Numbered from the stretch's first letter, positions 53,005 to 62,561 are shown. The stretch is 64,000 nucleotides of DNA from an uncultured Aquimarina sp. (GCA_947493495.1 CANLRN010000007.1:43046-107045); one strand, 5' to 3'. The notes: a model not told the origin generated them from the sequence alone. Numbers and translations are program-made.

Positions 53005-55794
53005 ATGTATACAAAAAAACTACTTTTTTTCTTTTTTCATACATTTTTAGTTATACAGATAGTACATTCACAATGTAATAATGTACAGACTATCTCTGTA
53101 TGTGATATGGAGAATATAGATTTTGACAATGATGGTAATCCCGATGGAATTATCAATTTGTACACTGAAACAGGCACCACTCCAGCAGATGGTACCTGGA
53201 CTGTAAACCCACAATTTTCTGTTACTCTGGATACAACTACAGGAGATGTTCGTACTTGGGAGTTTTTTGATGCGACTCAATCAAATACACTAGAAGAGTA
53301 CCGTTTTGAATTATTTAATGCGACTTGTGGAACAGATCCATTTTTAACTACAGATCTAATTCTGGGTCCTTTTTCTGGAGTTGCACTACCACCAGGAATT
53401 AATAATGATGCTAATATTGAGATTTGTAGTTCTTCTACAGTTGATTTATTCGAAGCACTAACTTCTGATGTGATAACACCTTCTCCTCATCTTAATGGAA
53501 CTTGGCAATATGTAGGGAATAGTTCTGGAGCTGCATTTACAGGTTCATTTACGTTGGCGGGTTCTTCGTTTTCGGCAGTGATACCCTATGAGCCAGGACC
53601 ACCAACGGTAGATAACGAAGTATTTGAATTAAAATACGTCGTAGAAGGTGTGCTGCCTTGTAACTTAATGCAAGAAACTACTGTAAAAGTATCTGTAGTA
53701 AGACAAGTAGATCCTGGAATTCCTGTAGCTACACCTATTTGCGAAACCGAAATTTTAGCAGGGAATTGGGATACAGATATTGACTTAAGTGATGATGCAT
53801 ACTTATCGGGAGAAGATATTGAAGGAGTATGGTCATCTATCAATGATCCTACTGGACAAATAGAAAATGCCCAAGATTCGTTTATAAATATAAGAGCGAT
53901 TTATGACGATCTGATAGATAATGGAAATAATCTGCGATTTGGTTGTCAAACTTATGGGTTTACCTATACTGTACCACAGAGATCAGCTGTTTGTGTTGAT
54001 CAAGCAGCGATTATTAATTTTACATTATACGAGGAGTTACGTCCTTTTAATCAAACTAATGACATCCCAGTGTTGTGTGCTAATAGAATGCCATCAACTT
54101 TTGATTTATTTGATCTACTAGAGTTTACGAATATCAATGGGAATGATTTTATTTATAATGATGATACTTATGTGAATTGGCGATTGGTATCGGGACCATC
54201 ATCATTAGGTTTGCTCCCGCAACCAGATGTGATAAGTGACTTTGACCCATCTATAGATTACCACTTAGGTACTGTAACTATTAATGGTGCTCAACCAGGA
54301 ACCTATGTTTTTGAGTATGGAGTGACTCCGGATATTAATTGTCCTACTGCAGGAGCTTTGTATGATCCATTTGTGACAAATCCTACAGATGCTACTTTTT
54401 CTAATAATCCTTGTGAGGTGCTAACAACCCTTGTTACTATAGAAATAGTACCTTTTGATTATGCTGGAGAAGATACGAGTGGATTGACTTTTTGTGAGAC
54501 GGTTGGTTCTATAGACCTAAGAAGTCAGTTGCAAACTAATGGAAATACAATAGCTACTACTGGAGTCTGGACAGATAGTGATGGAGATGTAATAAACAAT
54601 ACATTTGATTTTCCACCGATTACAAACACACAGCTTTTTACATTTACATATACAACAACAACAAGTGATGGATGTGAAGCAGCAGCAGAGCTTTCGTTTT
54701 CTATTTTTAAAGAAGCTAATGCAGGATCTGGAACGAGTACCACTTTATGTTCTGATAGTCTTACCATTACTTTATTTGACCTATTAGAAGGTGATCCTGA
54801 TACCACAGGAATCTGGACAGGACCTTTTGGGTACAGTTCACCAGATCATTTAGGTGTTTTTGATACTAATGATGCAATGTTACCAATTTTAGGACCAGGA
54901 GATTATGTCTATACTGTAGCAGGCAATACAGGATGTACCTCGCAAGATCAAGCTACTGTAAGTATCGCCATAGTAGAACCTGTAGAAATAGGGAATGATA
55001 GGTTTGATACTTTTTGTAAAATTGATGGTAGCGTAAATCTATTTTCGATATTGGATAACGATACTCCTAGAAATGGGCAGTTCGAAGATACAGACGCTAC
55101 AGGCGCACTATCTGCTGATGGAATGGTGGCATTCGAAACCTTAACGAATGGAACTTTTGATTTTAGATATACCATTCCTAATGCAGCTCCCTGTGATGAG
55201 TCTTCATTGATTGTATCCATACAGATAGTTGATTTACCAGAACCAGATGTTCCTGATCAAGAGTTTTGTATTTTGGATGCTACACGTCTGGATGCTATAG
55301 AAGTAGATGTATTGAATTTTAATTGGTATCCAACATTAGAAAGTGATATGCCTATTATAGACAATCCAATACTCTTTGATAATCAAATATATTATATAGC
55401 TACCGTAGATGCTAATAATTGTGAATCCGAACGAGTAGCTGTGACGATGAATATTCTAAATATAGGGGAGAGGTTTACAGATGGGAGTATCTGTACTCTA
55501 GATTTCCAAGATGGGGTATCACCAGATGGTAATAATCAGAATGATACATTTGACCTTTTGATAGAAGGCGTATATAATATTCCTGAAGCATTCCCTGATT
55601 TTACAATCGATATTTTTAATAGATATGGAAATAAAGTGTATCAAGGAAACGTCAATACACAAGAATTTAATGGAGAAAGTAATACTTCTATTCGATTAGG
55701 AGACGACTTACCATCGGGAACATACTTCTATATTTTTACACCTAACTTTGAAAACAACCTTCCAATTCAAGGGAGTTTTTACCTAAGCAGATAA
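53005..55794 (+). CDS. Large secreted protein with gliding-motility-type (T9SS type B) C-terminal domain
   Basis: Surface protein of 929 residues. A signal peptide (KKLLFFFFHTFLVIQIVHSQ) is followed by about eight Ig/PKD-like repeats separated by paired cysteines (e.g. EICSSSTVDLFEAL, TFCETVGSIDLRSQL, TLCSDSLTITLFDLL, TFCKIDGSVNLFSIL). The last 100 residues (VSPDGNNQNDTFDLLIEGVY, then TIDIFNRYGNKVYQG and SGTYFYIFTPNFE) are the CHU_C/type B sorting domain used by T9SS, as in SprB-like adhesins. I chose the ATG at 53005 over the TTG before it. A PorP/SprF gene follows 2 bases later, the usual partner arrangement. An adhesion or gliding role is inferred. Confidence 0.88.
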   Translation: MYTKKLLFFFFHTFLVIQIVHSQCNNVQTISVCDMENIDFDNDGNPDGIINLYTETGTTPADGTWTVNPQFSVTLDTTTGDVRTWEFFDATQSNTLEEYRFELFNATCGTDPFLTTDLILGPFSGVALPPGINNDANIEICSSSTVDLFEALTSDVITPSPHLNGTWQYVGNSSGAAFTGSFTLAGSSFSAVIPYEPGPPTVDNEVFELKYVVEGVLPCNLMQETTVKVSVVRQVDPGIPVATPICETEILAGNWDTDIDLSDDAYLSGEDIEGVWSSINDPTGQIENAQDSFINIRAIYDDLIDNGNNLRFGCQTYGFTYTVPQRSAVCVDQAAIINFTLYEELRPFNQTNDIPVLCANRMPSTFDLFDLLEFTNINGNDFIYNDDTYVNWRLVSGPSSLGLLPQPDVISDFDPSIDYHLGTVTINGAQPGTYVFEYGVTPDINCPTAGALYDPFVTNPTDATFSNNPCEVLTTLVTIEIVPFDYAGEDTSGLTFCETVGSIDLRSQLQTNGNTIATTGVWTDSDGDVINNTFDFPPITNTQLFTFTYTTTTSDGCEAAAELSFSIFKEANAGSGTSTTLCSDSLTITLFDLLEGDPDTTGIWTGPFGYSSPDHLGVFDTNDAMLPILGPGDYVYTVAGNTGCTSQDQATVSIAIVEPVEIGNDRFDTFCKIDGSVNLFSILDNDTPRNGQFEDTDATGALSADGMVAFETLTNGTFDFRYTIPNAAPCDESSLIVSIQIVDLPEPDVPDQEFCILDATRLDAIEVDVLNFNWYPTLESDMPIIDNPILFDNQIYYIATVDANNCESERVAVTMNILNIGERFTDGSICTLDFQDGVSPDGNNQNDTFDLLIEGVYNIPEAFPDFTIDIFNRYGNKVYQGNVNTQEFNGESNTSIRLGDDLPSGTYFYIFTPNFENNLPIQGSFYLSR

Positions 55795-55796
55795 TA

Positions 55797-56714
55797 ATGA
55801 GATCAATATTTATTTTTAGTATACTACTTGTTTTCTGCTCAGTAATACGTGCGCAGCAGGAACCACAATATTCACAATATATGTATAATATGAGTACCGT
55901 AAATCCGGCATATGTTACCAATCAACCTAGTTTGGTATCTTCGGGATTATTGTACAGAAGACAATGGACAGGTATTGCAGGAGCTCCACAAACAGCAAAT
56001 GTTTTTGGAAATATCCCACTAAGCGAAAAAATAGAACTAAGCGTTAATTATATAAACGATAGAATAGGAGATGCTATTAGCGTTAATAACAATTTTTTTA
56101 ATATAGATTTTGCTTATATCACTAGAGTCTCTGATCGTTTTAAGCTTTCTTATGGTTTAAAAGCTGGAGTGAATAGCTTTACATTTAATGCTTTAGGATC
56201 TGATGTAGCAGATGATCCTGCCTTTAGCGCTAACAATTCTGAGCTACAATTAGGATTAGGAGCCGGATTATTTCTATTTTCTAATAATTTTTACGCAGGA
56301 ATATCTTCTCCAAATTTGTTGCCTAATGATGTTAGTTTAGGAGAGTTTGGAGTGTCGCAATCAAAAACACATTTATATGCAGTCTCTGGTTATATTTTTG
56401 ATCTTGTAGACGCTGTAAAATTGAAACCATCTCTTGTGATAAAACAGGTGTTGGATGCTCCAATGTCATTTGATATCTCTTTAAATTCATTGATTTACGA
56501 TAAATTCGAATTAGGAATGTCCTATAGATATGAAGATGCGTTCATTGCACTTGCAGGCTTTAATATTAACCAAAACCTTAAAATAGGATACTCATATGAT
56601 TTTAGTACAAGCGAATTGAGTGGATATAATAACGGAAGTCACGAGGTTATCCTTTTGTACAGCTTTGATTTTCTTAACTTGAGTAAGACCTATACTTCTC
56701 CAAGATTTTTCTAA
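55797..56714 (+). CDS. PorP/SprF family T9SS membrane protein
   Basis: Outer-membrane protein of 305 residues with a signal peptide (IFIFSILLVFCSVIRAQ). The conserved start of the mature part, QEPQYSQYMYNMSTVNPAYV, is the PorP/SprF signature. The rest is an amphipathic beta-barrel with many alternating strands ending in aromatic residues. In Flavobacterium johnsoniae SprF is needed to bring SprB to the surface, and type B sorted proteins often have a dedicated adjacent SprF. It sits 2 bases after such a protein and 2 bases before the OmpA-family gene. Confidence 0.92.
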   Translation: MRSIFIFSILLVFCSVIRAQQEPQYSQYMYNMSTVNPAYVTNQPSLVSSGLLYRRQWTGIAGAPQTANVFGNIPLSEKIELSVNYINDRIGDAISVNNNFFNIDFAYITRVSDRFKLSYGLKAGVNSFTFNALGSDVADDPAFSANNSELQLGLGAGLFLFSNNFYAGISSPNLLPNDVSLGEFGVSQSKTHLYAVSGYIFDLVDAVKLKPSLVIKQVLDAPMSFDISLNSLIYDKFELGMSYRYEDAFIALAGFNINQNLKIGYSYDFSTSELSGYNNGSHEVILLYSFDFLNLSKTYTSPRFF

Positions 56715-56716
56715 TT

Positions 56717-58837
56717 ATGAAAACTATACGACTAATCATATTACTTGTGTTGATAGTAAACACTATCACTATTAATGCTCAGAGAAAGAGTAGAGCTGAT
56801 CGTTTTTTCGAAAAAGGCGATTACATCAATGCTGCATTGTTCTATGAAGAAGACCTGAATAACGAAGGGTATTCTAAGCATGTTTTAAAAAACATCTCCA
56901 CATCTTATTATAATACATTTCAGTTTAAGAAAGCATATAGATATTTATCCATATTAACATTAGGGAAGTATTATGAAAAGGATAAAACATACGATAATGC
57001 ATTTAATTTTATGATGTATCAGACACTTTCTTCTTTAGGGAAGTATGAAAGTGCAGTGAGTTATCTAGCACTATATAAAAAAAATAAAGATGCAATAGAA
57101 ATTAATAAGAGTGATGCTATTGAAGAGATAGAAGCTTTTAAACTAAAAGATGATGACTATACCATTGATTTTTTAGAATTTAACTCAGATGCATCAGAAT
57201 TTGGTGCTATAAAACGAGATAGTATTATCTATTATACATCTGATAGAAGTATAAATACAATCAATGGTTTATTGGATAAAAACTATAAATGGACTCACAG
57301 ACCATTTTTAGATATTTACAAAGTAACTGTTGATGAAAACAACAAATCTCAAGGTGAAATTGAAGATATTTCTAAAGAAATTAATTCAAAACTTCATGAA
57401 GGTAATTTTTGTTTCTCATCAGATGGGAATACAATTTATTTTTCAAAAAGTAATTCTGAAAAAGGAAAAAAGAAATTTGATAGTATACAAAACAATGCTA
57501 TCCATCTTTACAAATCAATACAACAAGACGGTCAGTGGCAAACACCAGAGAAATTACCATTCAATAACATCTCATATTCTATAGAACATCCTACTCTGAG
57601 TGCAGATAATACAACATTATATATTGCATCGAATAAACCGGGAGGCCATGGTGATTTTGATATTTATAGCATTGCTATAGCGTCTGATGGAACATATGGA
57701 GACCTTATTAATCTGGGGCCAGTAATTAATACCGAAAATAGAGAACAGTTCCCTTTTATAACTGATGCGGGACATTTATTTTTTTCATCTAATGGCCACT
57801 TGGGTATGGGGATGATGGATATTTTTGTTTCAGAAAATAAAAACGGAAGTTTATCCAAACCTATAAACTTAGGAGCTCCTATAAATTCTGGATACGATGA
57901 TTTTTCTATACATTATTATAATAAAACAGATGGCTTTTTTGCTTCCAACAGAAAAAACAAAGCAGATGATGATATCTATTCTTTTTCTCAAATAGGAGAG
58001 ATATTCCCAAAAGAATACATAGCACTATTCGAAGTTAAAGATTTCTCTACAGAAGACCATATCCCTAATGCCAATGTGGTATTGTTTGATAAAGATAAAA
58101 ATCAAATGTATCAAGGGGTTACTGCTACTTTCGAACTAAGTATATTGGCTGGAAAATATAGTTTTGAAGCCTCTGCTAATGGCTATGAATCTATTATAAA
58201 ACCAATTTTGGTTAAAGAAAAGACAAATGAAAAATATGTCATTTACCTTACTAAAAAGAAAGAAGAAATAGTTAATAGTCCAACTGAAGATAACAAAACA
58301 GGAACGAATAGTCCACTAGCAAATACGCCAGACACAAAACAAAATACTGACATAAACGCTCCTGCAGATTCTATTTCTATGAATAGTGATGGAGTAAAAC
58401 CACCATCCAAGGAAGATATTAAAAAAACACTCTTGTCAGATACAGAAGGCCCAGCAGTAATCGAAAAAAATGGAAAGTTATATTTCGAGCTACCACCTAT
58501 CTATTTTGATTATAATAAATGGAATATCCGGGAAGATTCTAAAAAAGTTTTGGATGAACTTGCGCTAAAACTAGAAAAGTATAAAACTGTGTATATAACG
58601 ATTAGCTCGCATACAGATAGCAGAGGTACGGAGTCATATAATCAAATTCTATCTGAGAAAAGAGCAGAATCCACACGTAATTATTTAGCACTTGTTGGAT
58701 ATGTAAATGCCAGAAGAATGAAGTTCATAGGTTTTGGAGAATTTAAACCGCTCATACAATGTATTGATGATGGATCTTGTTCGGAAGAACAACACCAAAC
58801 CAACCGTAGAAGTGAGTTTGAGATTGTAAAATATTGA
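56717..58837 (+). CDS. OmpA family protein with TPR and PD40 repeats (PorE-like)
   Basis: Envelope protein of 706 residues with a signal peptide (TIRLIILLVLIVNTITINAQ). It has TPR-like helices (about 25-140: ADRFFEKGDYINAALFYEED), WD40-like PD40 repeats (about 150-440: GNTIYFSKSN, NTTLYIASNKPGGHGDFDIY, AGHLFFSSNGHLGMGMMDIF) and a carboxypeptidase-regulatory-like domain (about 445-515). The OmpA peptidoglycan-binding domain (about 590-706) has YFDYNKWNIREDSKKVLDEL and SSHTDSRGTESYNQ. The order matches PorE-type T9SS/gliding accessory proteins. It closes a three-gene cassette with 2-base gaps. Confidence 0.9.
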   Translation: MKTIRLIILLVLIVNTITINAQRKSRADRFFEKGDYINAALFYEEDLNNEGYSKHVLKNISTSYYNTFQFKKAYRYLSILTLGKYYEKDKTYDNAFNFMMYQTLSSLGKYESAVSYLALYKKNKDAIEINKSDAIEEIEAFKLKDDDYTIDFLEFNSDASEFGAIKRDSIIYYTSDRSINTINGLLDKNYKWTHRPFLDIYKVTVDENNKSQGEIEDISKEINSKLHEGNFCFSSDGNTIYFSKSNSEKGKKKFDSIQNNAIHLYKSIQQDGQWQTPEKLPFNNISYSIEHPTLSADNTTLYIASNKPGGHGDFDIYSIAIASDGTYGDLINLGPVINTENREQFPFITDAGHLFFSSNGHLGMGMMDIFVSENKNGSLSKPINLGAPINSGYDDFSIHYYNKTDGFFASNRKNKADDDIYSFSQIGEIFPKEYIALFEVKDFSTEDHIPNANVVLFDKDKNQMYQGVTATFELSILAGKYSFEASANGYESIIKPILVKEKTNEKYVIYLTKKKEEIVNSPTEDNKTGTNSPLANTPDTKQNTDINAPADSISMNSDGVKPPSKEDIKKTLLSDTEGPAVIEKNGKLYFELPPIYFDYNKWNIREDSKKVLDELALKLEKYKTVYITISSHTDSRGTESYNQILSEKRAESTRNYLALVGYVNARRMKFIGFGEFKPLIQCIDDGSCSEEQHQTNRRSEFEIVKY

Positions 58838-58874
58838 TTCAGGCAAAATAGGAGCGTACTCTGTGTTTAAATTA

Positions 58875-58905
58875 TTGTTTTCTAATAAATTAAATTGTAT
58901 TTTTG
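58875..58905 (+). promoter_or_regulatory. rpsA promoter
   Basis: TTG (58875-58877), a 20-base spacer and TATTTTTG (58898-58905) match the Bacteroidota consensus. The transcript would have a leader of about 110 bases before rpsA. Confidence 0.7.
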
Positions 58906-58908
58906 CAG

Positions 58909-58940
58909 CCCTTTTGAACGAATAAGAGAATGTAAAAGGG
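58909..58940 (+). promoter_or_regulatory. 5' hairpin in the rpsA leader
   Basis: CCCTTTT (58909-58915) pairs with AAAAGGG (58934-58940) at the very start of the predicted transcript. Ribosomal protein leaders are often autoregulated; S1 regulates its own message in E. coli. Autoregulation here is inference. Confidence 0.4.
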
Positions 58941-59021
58941 GTTATAAAATTTAATTTAACGCTTCTGTGTTAGTTTTCGTTTTGATTCTCAAATAGATAC
59001 AGAATACAAATTTTATCTTCA

Positions 59022-60845
59022 ATGTCTGAAGAAACAAAAAACACAGACGTTCAGGAAGTAGAGGCTCCACAAGAAGCAGCTACAGTAGCTCCGCAACAAG
59101 AAAACCCTGAACAATTTTTAAAAGATTTTAACTGGCACAATTACGAAGAAGGTATAGATCCAATATCGGATTCTAAACTAGAAGAGTTTGAAAAGCTAGT
59201 AGCAGAAAATTTTGTAGACACCCTAAATGATGAGGTAGTAAAAGGAACAGTAATCAATATTACTGATCGCGATGCTATCATTGATATCAATGCAAAAAGT
59301 GAAGGTGTTATCTCATTAAATGAATTTCGTTACAACCCAGACCTTAAAGTAGGTGATAAGGTAGAAGTTTTAATTGATGTGCGTGAAGACGCAACAGGTC
59401 AATTGATACTATCTCACCGTAAGGCTCGTGTAATTATGGCTTGGGATAGAGTAAATAATGCTCACGATACTGGTGAAATCGTTAATGGTTTTGTAAAATG
59501 TAGAACTAAAGGTGGGATGATCGTTGATGTATTTGGTATAGAAGCCTTCTTGCCAGGTTCTCAGATTGATGTAAAACCAATTCGAGATTACGATGCATAT
59601 GTTGGAAAAACAATGGAATTCAAAGTGGTGAAAATCAATCACGAATTCAAAAACGTTGTAGTTTCTCATAAAGCATTGATCGAAGCAGACATCGAAGAAC
59701 AGAAAAAAGAAATTATTGGTCAATTAGAAAAAGGTCAAGTATTAGAAGGTACTGTTAAGAATGTTACTTCTTATGGTGTATTTGTTGATCTTGGAGGAGT
59801 TGATGGACTTGTTCATATTACAGATCTTTCTTGGTCTAGAATCAATCATCCAAATGAGATTGTAGAACTAGATCAAAAGCTGAATGTAGTGATCTTAGAC
59901 TTTGATGAGGCTAAGACTCGTATTCAATTAGGTCTTAAGCAATTAAAAGCACATCCTTGGGAAGCACTAAATAGTGAGCTTAAGGTTGGTGATAAAGTAA
60001 AAGGTAAAGTTGTAGTAATCGCTGATTACGGTGCATTTATCGAAGTAGAAGAAGGTGTAGAAGGATTAATTCATGTATCAGAAATGTCTTGGTCTACGCA
60101 CCTGAGATCTGCTCAGGACTTTGTAAAAGTTGGAGACGAGGTAGAGGCAATAGTTCTTACACTTGATAGAGAAGAACGTAAAATGTCTCTTGGTGTGAAG
60201 CAATTAACTCCAGACCCTTGGACAGATATTACTACGAAGTATCCAGTTGGATCTAGACATACAGGTATCGTTCGTAACTTTACTAATTTTGGAGTATTCG
60301 TAGAATTAGAAGAAGGTATCGACGGATTGATTTATATCTCAGATCTTTCGTGGACTAAAAAGGTGAAGCATCCTTCTGATTTCACTAATGTTAGTGATAA
60401 CCTAGATGTTATTGTTCTTGAGCTAGATGTAGAAGGCCGTAAATTAAGCCTTGGTCATAAGCAAACAGAAGATAACCCTTGGGATAAATATGAAACAGAG
60501 TTTGCTGTAGGTACTAAACATACTGCTGCACTTACTGAAATAGTAGATAAAGGAGCGACTATTGATTTTAATGAGGATATTGTTGCTTTTGTACCTTCTC
60601 GTCACTTAGAAAAAGAAGACGGTAAGAAAATAGCCAAAGGTGAAGAAGCAGAATTCCAAATCATTGAGTTCAATAAAGAATTTAAGAGAGTGGTAGCTTC
60701 TCATACGGCTCTGTTTAAAGCCGAAGAAGCTAAAATAGTAAAACAAGCTGCTAAAAAAGCTGCCTCAAATAATTCTGAGAAAACAACTCTAGGAGATATT
60801 GATGCATTAGCAGATCTTAAAGCTAAAATGGAAAAAGGAGAGTAA
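59022..60845 (+). CDS. rpsA: 30S ribosomal protein S1
   Basis: RNA-binding ribosomal protein of 607 residues that helps 30S subunits bind mRNA. An acidic N-terminal region (about 1-65, rich in E, Q and A) is followed by about six S1 OB-fold repeats. Clear ones start near 70 (VKGTVINITDRDAIIDIN), 240 (LEGTVKNVTSYGVFVDLGG), 325 (VKGKVVVIADYGAFIEVEEG) and 415 (HTGIVRNFTNFGVFVELEEG). A basic Lys/Ala stretch lies near the C-terminus. The length is slightly above the E. coli protein's 557. It is flanked by a promoter with leader and a strong terminator, so it is monocistronic. Confidence 0.97.
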   Translation: MSEETKNTDVQEVEAPQEAATVAPQQENPEQFLKDFNWHNYEEGIDPISDSKLEEFEKLVAENFVDTLNDEVVKGTVINITDRDAIIDINAKSEGVISLNEFRYNPDLKVGDKVEVLIDVREDATGQLILSHRKARVIMAWDRVNNAHDTGEIVNGFVKCRTKGGMIVDVFGIEAFLPGSQIDVKPIRDYDAYVGKTMEFKVVKINHEFKNVVVSHKALIEADIEEQKKEIIGQLEKGQVLEGTVKNVTSYGVFVDLGGVDGLVHITDLSWSRINHPNEIVELDQKLNVVILDFDEAKTRIQLGLKQLKAHPWEALNSELKVGDKVKGKVVVIADYGAFIEVEEGVEGLIHVSEMSWSTHLRSAQDFVKVGDEVEAIVLTLDREERKMSLGVKQLTPDPWTDITTKYPVGSRHTGIVRNFTNFGVFVELEEGIDGLIYISDLSWTKKVKHPSDFTNVSDNLDVIVLELDVEGRKLSLGHKQTEDNPWDKYETEFAVGTKHTAALTEIVDKGATIDFNEDIVAFVPSRHLEKEDGKKIAKGEEAEFQIIEFNKEFKRVVASHTALFKAEEAKIVKQAAKKAASNNSEKTTLGDIDALADLKAKMEKGE

Positions 60846-60872
60846 CTAATATTTCTCAATTTCGACATATTT

Positions 60873-60902
60873 AAAAAACCGCTCAATTGAGCGGTTTTTT
60901 TG
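60873..60902 (+). terminator. Strong terminator after rpsA
   Basis: Perfect 14-bp palindrome (AAAAAACCGCTCAA / TTGAGCGGTTTTTT, 60873-60900), ending in a T-run, 27 bases after the stop. Confidence 0.88.
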
Positions 60903-60965
60903 TTATAAATTTTATATACTGAAAAGAAGGTGTAAAATTATGATCAAATGAGATTTCTATATATT

Positions 60966-61128
60966 ATACGATTTACGAATAAAAATTTCGCATCTAATGA
61001 CATTCTTTTTCTACTATATTTTCTTCATAAAATGAAACAATAGCTATGGCTATTCTTTAATTTGATTCATCAATCTAGCGAAAAATCCTTGCCATTATTT
61101 TTACGAAATTCTCATCCGTAAATCGTAT
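60966..61128. repeat. Long imperfect palindrome 2
   Basis: The two halves (60966-61044 and 61049-61128) are nearly equal in length and imperfectly complementary. The outer arms ATACGATTTACG and CGTAAATCGTAT match perfectly, AATTTCG and CGAAATT pair next, and the tip is AATAGC TATG GCTATT (61039-61054). Size and central motif resemble palindrome 1 at 41776-41948, although the arms differ in sequence. Confidence 0.72.
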
Positions 61129-61172
61129 TAATCATAAACTACTTATTTGCGTATTCATTAAATAGTCAGATT

Positions 61173-61811
61173 ATGCATAATGAACAAGAATTGGAAGAAT
61201 TAAGAGAAGTTGTAAATCAAACAATTAAATTAGGCAAAAGAGTAATTGTTAATGTAGCTTTAAAAGATGTAAGTATCCATCCAGAATCAATTATTAATGA
61301 TGATAAAATAACTATTTCTGTTTGGTATAATGATATTCAGGTTAAGGTAGAATTTAACGAACGTTCACCCATAAGATATTTTCCTATCGGTTCTCAATAC
61401 TTTTTAAAAAAAACAGTATATGTGTCTTTAGACAAAGTTTCTGGTTCAGGAGGTGAAGTTATGTATAATAATGAAAATGAAGGACTAGCTATAGGGTTTA
61501 ATAAAGCATATTTATACCAGACAACTGAGCAAAAACAAAAAACTATTGATTTGATTTTTGAGCTAAATAATAGAAATGACCCGAAATATCATAAAGATCA
61601 AGCCATCCAACAATATATAAATATTAGAGAACGAGAAGCGTATTACGAAATGCAAATAGGTGATGAATTTCCTAGTACATATAAAATAAGTAAAAAGTCT
61701 GGAGAAATTTATGATTACAAAGATCCATATAGAAATTTTTACCCTTCACCAGATTCTGCTCCTATAGGACCTCCGCCAGTTGGTGGTCCATGGATAGAGC
61801 TAAAGGAATAG
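61173..61811 (+). CDS. Hypothetical protein, function unknown
   Basis: Soluble protein of 212 residues that I do not recognise. The N-terminal part begins with an acidic helix (NEQELEELREVVNQTIKLGK) and looks like a beta-rich domain (ITISVWYNDIQVKVEFN, FLKKTVYVSLDKVSGSGGEV). The central QTTEQKQKTIDLIFELNNRN and AIQQYINIREREAYYEMQIG are helical. The C-terminus is Pro/Gly-rich (SPDSAPIGPPPVGGPWIELK). No signal peptide, membrane segment or catalytic motif is seen. It stands alone between the rpsA palindrome and the pyrR promoter. Confidence 0.6.
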   Translation: MHNEQELEELREVVNQTIKLGKRVIVNVALKDVSIHPESIINDDKITISVWYNDIQVKVEFNERSPIRYFPIGSQYFLKKTVYVSLDKVSGSGGEVMYNNENEGLAIGFNKAYLYQTTEQKQKTIDLIFELNNRNDPKYHKDQAIQQYINIREREAYYEMQIGDEFPSTYKISKKSGEIYDYKDPYRNFYPSPDSAPIGPPPVGGPWIELKE

Positions 61812-61883
61812 GTATATTAATAGACAATACTATTAATGGGTAGTATCAAAGAATAGTTCCTTTTGTTTTTTGATATGGGAAGA

Positions 61884-61913
61884 TTGATTAGTTCTAAATT
61901 TTGATTACTTTTG
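61884..61913 (+). promoter_or_regulatory. pyrR promoter
   Basis: TTG (61884-61886), a 19-base spacer and TACTTTTG (61906-61913) match the Bacteroidota consensus, 25 bases before the pyrR start. The short leader leaves no room for a PyrR-type attenuator. Confidence 0.72.
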
Positions 61914-61938
61914 TACTCCAGATATCCATTTGGAGCTT

Positions 61939-62478
61939 ATGAGTCAAAAACTACTACTTAGTGCAAAAGAGGTGAATATTATCCTGCACCGTTTGGCTTG
62001 TCAATTAATAGAAAATCACACCCATTTCAAAGATACTGTGCTTATAGGTGTTCAACCTAGAGGTATTTTTTTGGCAGATAGAATGAAAAATATATTAGAA
62101 CAAGAATACAAAGTATCTGATATCAGATTAGGATACTTAGATATTACATTTTATCGAGACGATTTTAGAAGAGGAGAAAAACCATTAGAAGCCAATACTA
62201 CCGCCATAGATTTTGTAGTAGAAGATAAGCGAGTAGTGTTTATCGATGATGTGTTGTATACAGGGAGGAGTATAAGATCAGCTTTGACCGCAATTCAATC
62301 GTTTGGTAGACCATCATCAATAGAGTTACTTACACTTATAGATAGACGTTTTAGTAGACATTTACCGATACAACCTAATTATAGAGGTAGACAGGTAGAT
62401 GCAATAAATATGGAAAAAGTGAAAGTGCATTGGACAGAAAATGAAGGAGAAGATGCCGTATATCTAATAGCTGATTAA
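61939..62478 (+). CDS. pyrR: PyrR: pyrimidine operon regulator / uracil phosphoribosyltransferase
   Basis: Phosphoribosyltransferase-fold protein of 179 residues. The PRPP-binding motif is VVFIDDVLYTGRSIRSAL near residue 100. Other family segments are LIGVQPRGIFLADRM and RLGYLDITFYRDDFRRGE. In Bacillus PyrR binds pyr mRNA to cause attenuation and has weak UPRT activity. In Bacteroidota the regulatory role is not clearly established, and no PyrR binding hairpin is evident upstream here. I chose the ATG at 61939. pyrB follows after 83 bases. Confidence 0.92.
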   Translation: MSQKLLLSAKEVNIILHRLACQLIENHTHFKDTVLIGVQPRGIFLADRMKNILEQEYKVSDIRLGYLDITFYRDDFRRGEKPLEANTTAIDFVVEDKRVVFIDDVLYTGRSIRSALTAIQSFGRPSSIELLTLIDRRFSRHLPIQPNYRGRQVDAINMEKVKVHWTENEGEDAVYLIAD

Positions 62479-62561
62479 TAATTTTGATGTAAGCAATAGT
62501 TGCTTATATACTGAGGTATAAAACTAAGAATCATAATTAAGAACAACAAAGTACATATACA

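Larger units (their letters stand above)
60846..61172. other. 327-base gap between rpsA and the unrecognised gene
   Basis: Holds the rpsA terminator (60873-60902) and a long imperfect palindrome (60966-61128). Only about 45 AT-rich bases separate the palindrome from the next start, without a clear TAnnTTTG promoter. Confidence 0.75.

Noticed and set aside
57330..57584. Plus-strand frame of 84 codons inside the OmpA/PD40 gene
   Set aside because: Out-of-frame overlap with a well-supported gene; the lysine-rich sequence has no protein-like pattern.
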